Source: JAAYGT01 sp050252075
GTDB lineage: Bacteria > Pseudomonadota > Gammaproteobacteria > Burkholderiales > Burkholderiaceae_B
Reading direction: 5' to 3'
Assembly: GCA_050252075.1 (NCBI GenBank)
Contig: JBFWLP010000119.1
Coordinates: forward strand, 1-8,456
Length of the DNA stretch: 8,456 nt
In this document: positions 5,273 through 8,456 of the stretch, in pieces
Position numbering within the stretch: position 1 is the first letter of the stretch
Layout of the letters: each line of letters begins with the position of its first letter
Notes under the pieces: model-generated
Told to the model about the DNA's origin: nothing
The model's database searches: none
The model's input: only the letters and a program-made list of their open reading frames with translations
Made by a program: the position numbers and the translations under genes

Positions 5273-6601
5273 TCAGACTTTGTTCATGTACATTTGCTTG
5301 TCGGCATGCACCAGTAGTTCTTGCGAGGTTTTGCCGTGTTCGGGGTAGACGGCGGCGCCGATGGTGATACTGGGGGTGACGACAGTAGCATCAATCATAA
5401 TCTCCGATGCAACGGCGTCCTGAATTTTCCGTGCAACGATGGCGGCGTCGTCAACCCGACGGATGTCATCGAGCAGCACAACAAATTCGTCGCCCCCCAG
5501 GCGAAAGACCACGTCATCTTGTCGCAAGCAGCTTTTCAGGCGGTTGGCAACGACCTGCAAGACACGGTCTCCCGTGACGTGGCCATGCCGGTCATTCACA
5601 CGTTTGAAGTCATCGATATCAACGAACAAGAGAGCAACGCGGCCATTTCTGGCTTTGGCATAGCTTAGCGCGTCGTTGATGCGCTGGTAGAAAACACGCC
5701 GATTGGGCAGCCCGGTCAGTTCATCGTAGCGGGCAGAACGCACCAGTTCGTCGTGCAGGCGCTTGCGGTCCAGCGCCGTGGCCACCTGCAGGGCAACGAA
5801 TGCCAGCAACTCGGCATCTTTATCCGAGAAGCAGGTTTCATCATGGCTTTTCATCACAATTGCCCCCAGGGGAAGGGCATCTGCGATGAGCGGAGCGGCA
5901 AGCCAGCGCACATCGTGCGGCGGCACGCTACCGGTATCGATAACGCCACCCCGGGTGTCGAATGACCCCGGCTGCCGGCGCTGAATGACTGCCGCCGCAT
6001 GGGCCAGCACAGCCTGTTTGTGATTTTTGTCGTGCAACGAGCCGTCGCCGGCCAGATAATCAAGCCTGAGGTCATAGACCGTGTCGCCGGTGACGATACC
6101 AAACACGGCCACCGACATCAGATTTTTCACGACGCTCAACAACGCCTCTGACAACACCGCCAAATCACTGGATTTCTGGGCGGCCTCGAATACCGCGTAA
6201 GTGGCTGCCTGCATGGCCTGAAGATGCTTGCGCTGCGTGATGTCACGCGCCACGCCAATACGCATTTGCTCTTCCGCGGCAAACCGGGCCGACCACATAA
6301 TATGAACCAGGCGCCCGTCTTTGCGAATGTAGCGGTTCTCAAACCCCACCCGCAGGAATCCCGCCGTTACCTTCCGGGCCTCTTCCTGCGTTCGCTCGCG
6401 GTCTTCGGGCGCCACCAGAGAAATCATGGAAAGCCCGATCATTTCCTCCTGGGTATAACCGAAAATACGCTCACACGACTGGCTGACATAGCGCAGTGTT
6501 CCGGACATATCCACGATAAATACCGTGTCCAGAAGCAGATCGAGAACCTTGGGCAGCAGTTTCCGGATGTTGTGATCCATAGCGCAACAGTTTTTGCACA
6601 T
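5273..6601 (-). CDS. diguanylate cyclase with PAS and GAF sensory domains
   Basis: Numbered from ATG 6601 (442 aa). Residues about 15-126 are a PAS domain (DTVFIVDMSGTLRYVSQS; ERIFGY) closed by a PAC-like GVARDITQRK. About 135-280 look like a GAF domain (LAAPLIADALPLGAIVM; FVALQVATALDR). About 284-442 are a GGDEF domain: YDELTGLPNRR, the metal-binding VDIDDFK, and an intact GGDEF at 369-373. It is preceded by R-Q-D-D (360-363) five residues earlier, the RxxD inhibitory site where c-di-GMP binds. An active, product-inhibited cyclase making c-di-GMP from two GTP is therefore expected. There is no EAL domain, no transmembrane helix and no haem-specific feature visible, so a cytoplasmic sensor with unknown ligand. 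The usual GGDEF tail after AMYxAK is missing: the protein ends MYMNKV beside repeat copy B. The start is uncertain, since TTG 6604, ATG 6601 and ATG 6580 all lack a good ribosome binding site; 6580 still keeps the whole PAS domain. Confidence 0.92.
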   Translation of the reverse strand: MCKNCCAMDHNIRKLLPKVLDLLLDTVFIVDMSGTLRYVSQSCERIFGYTQEEMIGLSMISLVAPEDRERTQEEARKVTAGFLRVGFENRYIRKDGRLVHIMWSARFAAEEQMRIGVARDITQRKHLQAMQAATYAVFEAAQKSSDLAVLSEALLSVVKNLMSVAVFGIVTGDTVYDLRLDYLAGDGSLHDKNHKQAVLAHAAAVIQRRQPGSFDTRGGVIDTGSVPPHDVRWLAAPLIADALPLGAIVMKSHDETCFSDKDAELLAFVALQVATALDRKRLHDELVRSARYDELTGLPNRRVFYQRINDALSYAKARNGRVALLFVDIDDFKRVNDRHGHVTGDRVLQVVANRLKSCLRQDDVVFRLGGDEFVVLLDDIRRVDDAAIVARKIQDAVASEIMIDATVVTPSITIGAAVYPEHGKTSQELLVHADKQMYMNKV

Positions 6602-6606
6602 CAATG

Positions 6607-6623
6607 CCCGCGAGTATAGCGGG
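6607..6623 (-). promoter_or_regulatory. dyad CCCGC-N7-GCGGG around a TATACT -10-like box
   Basis: On the minus strand TATACT (complement of 6613-6618) sits at the centre of the inverted repeat CCCGC (6607-6611) / GCGGG (6619-6623), just upstream of the cyclase start codons. A regulator bound here would cover the promoter. No good -35 is seen at the right distance (TAAAAT at best). If TATACT is used, the ATG at 6601 would be almost leaderless and the ATG at 6580 would have a leader of about 26 bases. Confidence 0.3.
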
Positions 6624-6657
6624 GGAACCGGCGGAATTTTATTCGGGACATCAGCAG

Positions 6658-6672
6658 GTTACGTGTTGTAAC
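6658..6672. promoter_or_regulatory. operator-like dyad GTTAC-N5-GTAAC
   Basis: GTTAC at 6658-6662 and GTAAC at 6668-6672 form a perfect 15-base dyad with five bases between. It contains a T-N11-A core (6659 to 6671), the general form of LysR-type regulator boxes. It lies about 18 bases upstream of the predicted -35 of the Bug gene and within the shared divergent region, a suitable place for an activator. No regulator gene is in the window. Confidence 0.4.
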
Positions 6673-6689
6673 GCGCCCGACGGCCCCGA

Positions 6690-6719
6690 TCGACAAAGAC
6701 AAATTGGCCCGCCTATACA
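6690..6719 (+). promoter_or_regulatory. candidate sigma-70 promoter for the Bug receptor gene
   Basis: TCGACA at 6690-6695 (5/6 to TTGACA) and TATACA at 6714-6719 (5/6 to TATAAT) are separated by 18 bases. Transcription would begin near 6726, giving a leader of about 45 bases with a strong ribosome binding site at its end. The dyad at 6658-6672 sits directly upstream. Confidence 0.5.
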
Positions 6720-6759
6720 ATGAACCTTCAATCTATTGGCAACATTCCAAATACATTCC

Positions 6760-6765
6760 GGAGGG
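6760..6765 (+). promoter_or_regulatory. ribosome binding site that fixes a TTG start
   Basis: GGAGGG is followed by six bases and then TTG at 6772-6774. No ATG lies in a suitable place in this frame, and starting here gives a textbook signal peptide, so the TTG is the likely initiator rather than the earlier in-frame TTG at 6736. Confidence 0.7.
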
Positions 6766-6771
6766 TCTATT

Positions 6772-7767
6772 TTGACAACACTATCATCGTTTTACCGTAA
6801 AGCACTCACCGGCGTCGTCGCCGGCGTAATCGCCCTGCCCCTGGCAGCAAACGCAGCCGACGGCAAAGTACCCGACCCCTTGACCATTGTGGTCGGCTAT
6901 GCCCCGGGCGGCGCCGCCGACACCACAGCACGCGCCTATGCAGAACAACTACGCAAAGACGGCGTGGCCAATGTCATTGTCGAGAACCGTGCCGGCGCTT
7001 CCGGACGTATCGGTTTGAATTATGTGAAAGACTCGGCGCCCGACGGGCGCACGGTCTATCTGGTTCCTTCACCGCTTCTGACTATTTTCCCGCTCACCTA
7101 CAAGGATCCGGGCTACGATCCCCGGAAAGACTTCCGTGCCGTTGCCACGCTGGTCGACATTCCCACCGCCATCTCGGCGGGAGCAGCACAGCCTTTCAAC
7201 GACATGAAGGGCTTCGTGGAGTGGATCAAGACCAACCAGCCCGACGGCAGCAGTATGGGCGTTGCCACGCTGGGAAGCTCGGGCCACTTGGGCATTCTGG
7301 CGGTGAACACCAATCACAAGCTGAAGATCGAGCCGGTTGCCTATCGCGGTGCATCGCCAATGCTGATTGATGTTGCCAGCGGCGTGGTGCCCATAGGCTG
7401 GGATGCCGTTGCCAGCATGATGCCTTTGTACCAGTCGGGTAAAACCAAATTTCTGGGCGTCAGCGGCACCAAGCGCCTTGAGGCGCTGCCCGATGTGAAA
7501 ACTTTGTCCGAGCAAGGCTTTCCGGAATTTGAGGCGGCCACCAGCTTCTACGCGATCGTGGCACCCGCCAAAACACCCGACGCTACCGTGGCGGCACTGG
7601 AAGCAGCCTTCATGAAAGCCTCGGAAAGCGCCGAACTGGCCAAGCAACTGGGCGCGAAGGGCCTGCTGATTGCTCCGGCCAACGGCGCTGACACCGCCAA
7701 GCGCGCCGCCGCCGAGCTTGAAACCTGGCGCCCTGTCGTCAAACAGGCCGGCATACAGATGGATTGA
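6772..7767 (+). CDS. Bug-family (tripartite tricarboxylate transporter) periplasmic solute receptor
   Basis: The 331-residue product has the Bug/TctC (PF03401) architecture. A signal peptide covers residues 1-28 with basic RKAL, a hydrophobic core (TGVVAGVIALPL) and an AANA cleavage site before ADGK. The mature start PLTIVVGYAPGGAADTTAR (36-54) is the family's ligand-loop motif, with the conserved Asp50. VENRAGASGRIGLNYVKDSA continues into APDGRTVYLV, the usual PDGYTL block. Later blocks (FVEWIKTNQ; YRGASPMLIDVASGVV; LPDVKTLSEQGFPEF; YAIVAPAKTPDATVAALEAA) follow in family order. Bug proteins bind carboxylated or amidated small molecules in the periplasm; the ligand cannot be predicted. No TctA or TctB membrane subunit is nearby, which is common for the many orphan Bug receptors of Alcaligenaceae-like bacteria. 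Length is normal. It converges on an amidase gene, so an amide or its acid as ligand is a reasonable guess only. Confidence 0.93.
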   Translation: MTTLSSFYRKALTGVVAGVIALPLAANAADGKVPDPLTIVVGYAPGGAADTTARAYAEQLRKDGVANVIVENRAGASGRIGLNYVKDSAPDGRTVYLVPSPLLTIFPLTYKDPGYDPRKDFRAVATLVDIPTAISAGAAQPFNDMKGFVEWIKTNQPDGSSMGVATLGSSGHLGILAVNTNHKLKIEPVAYRGASPMLIDVASGVVPIGWDAVASMMPLYQSGKTKFLGVSGTKRLEALPDVKTLSEQGFPEFEAATSFYAIVAPAKTPDATVAALEAAFMKASESAELAKQLGAKGLLIAPANGADTAKRAAAELETWRPVVKQAGIQMD

Positions 7768-7779
7768 TACGGCTAAACG

Positions 7780-7835
7780 CTGCAAAGCGCGTCACAGGGT
7801 CACATGGCTGTGTGACCCTGTGACGCGCTTTGCAG
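7780..7835. terminator. perfect 25-bp inverted repeat between convergent genes, probable bidirectional terminator
   Basis: Bases 7780-7804 are the exact inverse of 7811-7835 with the 6-base loop TGGCTG. It starts 12 bases after the Bug stop and ends one base before the amidase stop codon, so it fills the convergent gap and would fold identically from either transcript. Smaller GTCACAGG / GTCACATGG direct repeats lie inside the left arm. No T-run follows on either strand, so it is not a canonical intrinsic terminator; it may instead act as an mRNA-stabilising end or be a repetitive element. Confidence 0.65.
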
Positions 7836-7836
7836 A

Positions 7837-8456
7837 TCAGTCAATAACTGGCAACGGGCGCTCACGCGCTTGCGTTGCCTGTTCGAACACAGCGCCATAC
7901 GCCAGCAACGCGTCGTCGGCGCCAAACGATGTCACAAACTGGATGCCGGTTGGTAACCCGTCGCGGGCAAACCCGTTGGGCAAGGTCATCGCCGGATGAC
8001 CGGTCATGTTAAATACCATGGTCCAGGGGAACCAGTAGCTACGAACTCCCTCGTAGAATGTGCCGTCGATCTCGATGGGGTCGAACAAGTCCATGGTCAG
8101 CGGCAAGGCCGTTCGCGTCAATGTGGGCGTGACAAACAGGTCGGCCGTTTCAAACATGTCCTGCAAACGCTTGAAAAGCGCCGAACGCGCAAACATGGCC
8201 TCTTGATAATCAAGCGCCGTGAACTCCTGCGCCGACAGAATCTGGCGCCGGAATGTATCGCTGAATGTCTCGGGGTGCTGCTCCACCAGCTTTACAAAAC
8301 GCGCGCGCCACACCGTGTGATTAATGGTCCGCCAGATGGGTTCCACCAGGAAATCTTCGGCCTCGAACGGTTCAAGCTCGGCACCCTGGCTCTCGAGCAC
8401 GCGTAGCGATGCGTCGAAGTTCTCTTTCACGTCGGCGGCCAGCGGCCGCCCGGCCG
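7837..8456 (-). CDS. amidase signature family protein, C-terminal part (N-terminus beyond right edge)
   Basis: The frame is open to the right edge, showing about the last 206 residues. The ending TGHPAMTLPNGFARDG followed by LPTGIQFV and LLAYGAVFEQA is the characteristic C-terminal block of amidase signature hydrolases (PF01425), and LFVTPTLTRTALPL the usual DLLVTPTxxxxAPP-like block. The visible opening GRPLAADVKENFDASLRVLE joins smoothly to the family's helix before GAELEP, so nothing suggests an internal start. The catalytic Lys-Ser-Ser residues and the Gly/Ser-rich signature lie in the missing N-terminal half, so activity cannot be judged. Family members hydrolyse amides, including aryl and aliphatic amides and, as GatA, Gln; the substrate here is unknown, and the loop EGVRSYWFPWTMVFN is a more general amidase type rather than GatA. 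Its stop lies directly beside the inverted repeat shared with the Bug gene. Confidence 0.88.
   Translation of the reverse strand, partial: AGRPLAADVKENFDASLRVLESQGAELEPFEAEDFLVEPIWRTINHTVWRARFVKLVEQHPETFSDTFRRQILSAQEFTALDYQEAMFARSALFKRLQDMFETADLFVTPTLTRTALPLTMDLFDPIEIDGTFYEGVRSYWFPWTMVFNMTGHPAMTLPNGFARDGLPTGIQFVTSFGADDALLAYGAVFEQATQARERPLPVID

Noticed and set aside
7069..7785. A 238-codon minus-strand open frame opposite the Bug gene
   Set aside because: The plus strand encodes a full-length Bug receptor with signal peptide and all family blocks; the antisense frame is a shadow.

Overview
The window looks like a chromosomal segment from a betaproteobacterium, most likely of the order Burkholderiales and plausibly the family Alcaligenaceae. 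This rests on moderately high GC, dense coding, a periplasmic Bug-type (tripartite tricarboxylate family) solute receptor next to an amidase, and the general look of the proteins; no rRNA or other taxonomic marker is present. I recognise no tRNA or rRNA gene, CRISPR array, phage gene, transposase or defence system.

Layout. 1-426 (minus) is the N-terminal part of a DUF2058 gene cut by the window edge. A 238-bp divergent gap separates it from two small plus-strand genes: a DUF2007 putative signal-transducing protein (665-892) and a 67-residue acidic protein of unknown function (966-1169). Converging on these is a large minus-strand gene (1229-3676) for a kexin-like S8 protease with a P-domain, degenerate RTX-type glycine/aspartate repeats and three C-terminal YL/NPDV repeats. 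Three more minus-strand genes follow leftward-reading: a flavin reductase (3763-4269), an RraA-like aldolase (4489-5184) and a PAS-GAF-GGDEF diguanylate cyclase (5273-6601). A 170-bp divergent control region leads to the plus-strand Bug receptor (6772-7767), which converges on the 3' end of an amidase gene (7837 to the right edge, partial).

How the genes might work together. RraA-type aldolases, flavin reductases, Bug receptors and amidases are all common in aromatic and organic-acid catabolism, but no ring-cleavage enzyme, monooxygenase or transporter membrane subunit is in view, so a shared pathway is only a possibility. The protease and the cyclase look like independent functions (secretion; c-di-GMP signalling).

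The most notable non-coding structure is a family of palindromic repeats built from the 14-mer GGGGTCAGAGTAAA. One copy lies on each side of the RraA-like gene (4443-4473 and 5213-5268), and the second abuts the stop codon of the cyclase. A separate, unrelated perfect 25-bp-arm inverted repeat (7780-7835) fills the gap between the Bug and amidase genes. Overall this is a fairly ordinary chromosomal region with interesting repeats and one secreted multidomain protease; I found no convincing evidence of a wholly new system.
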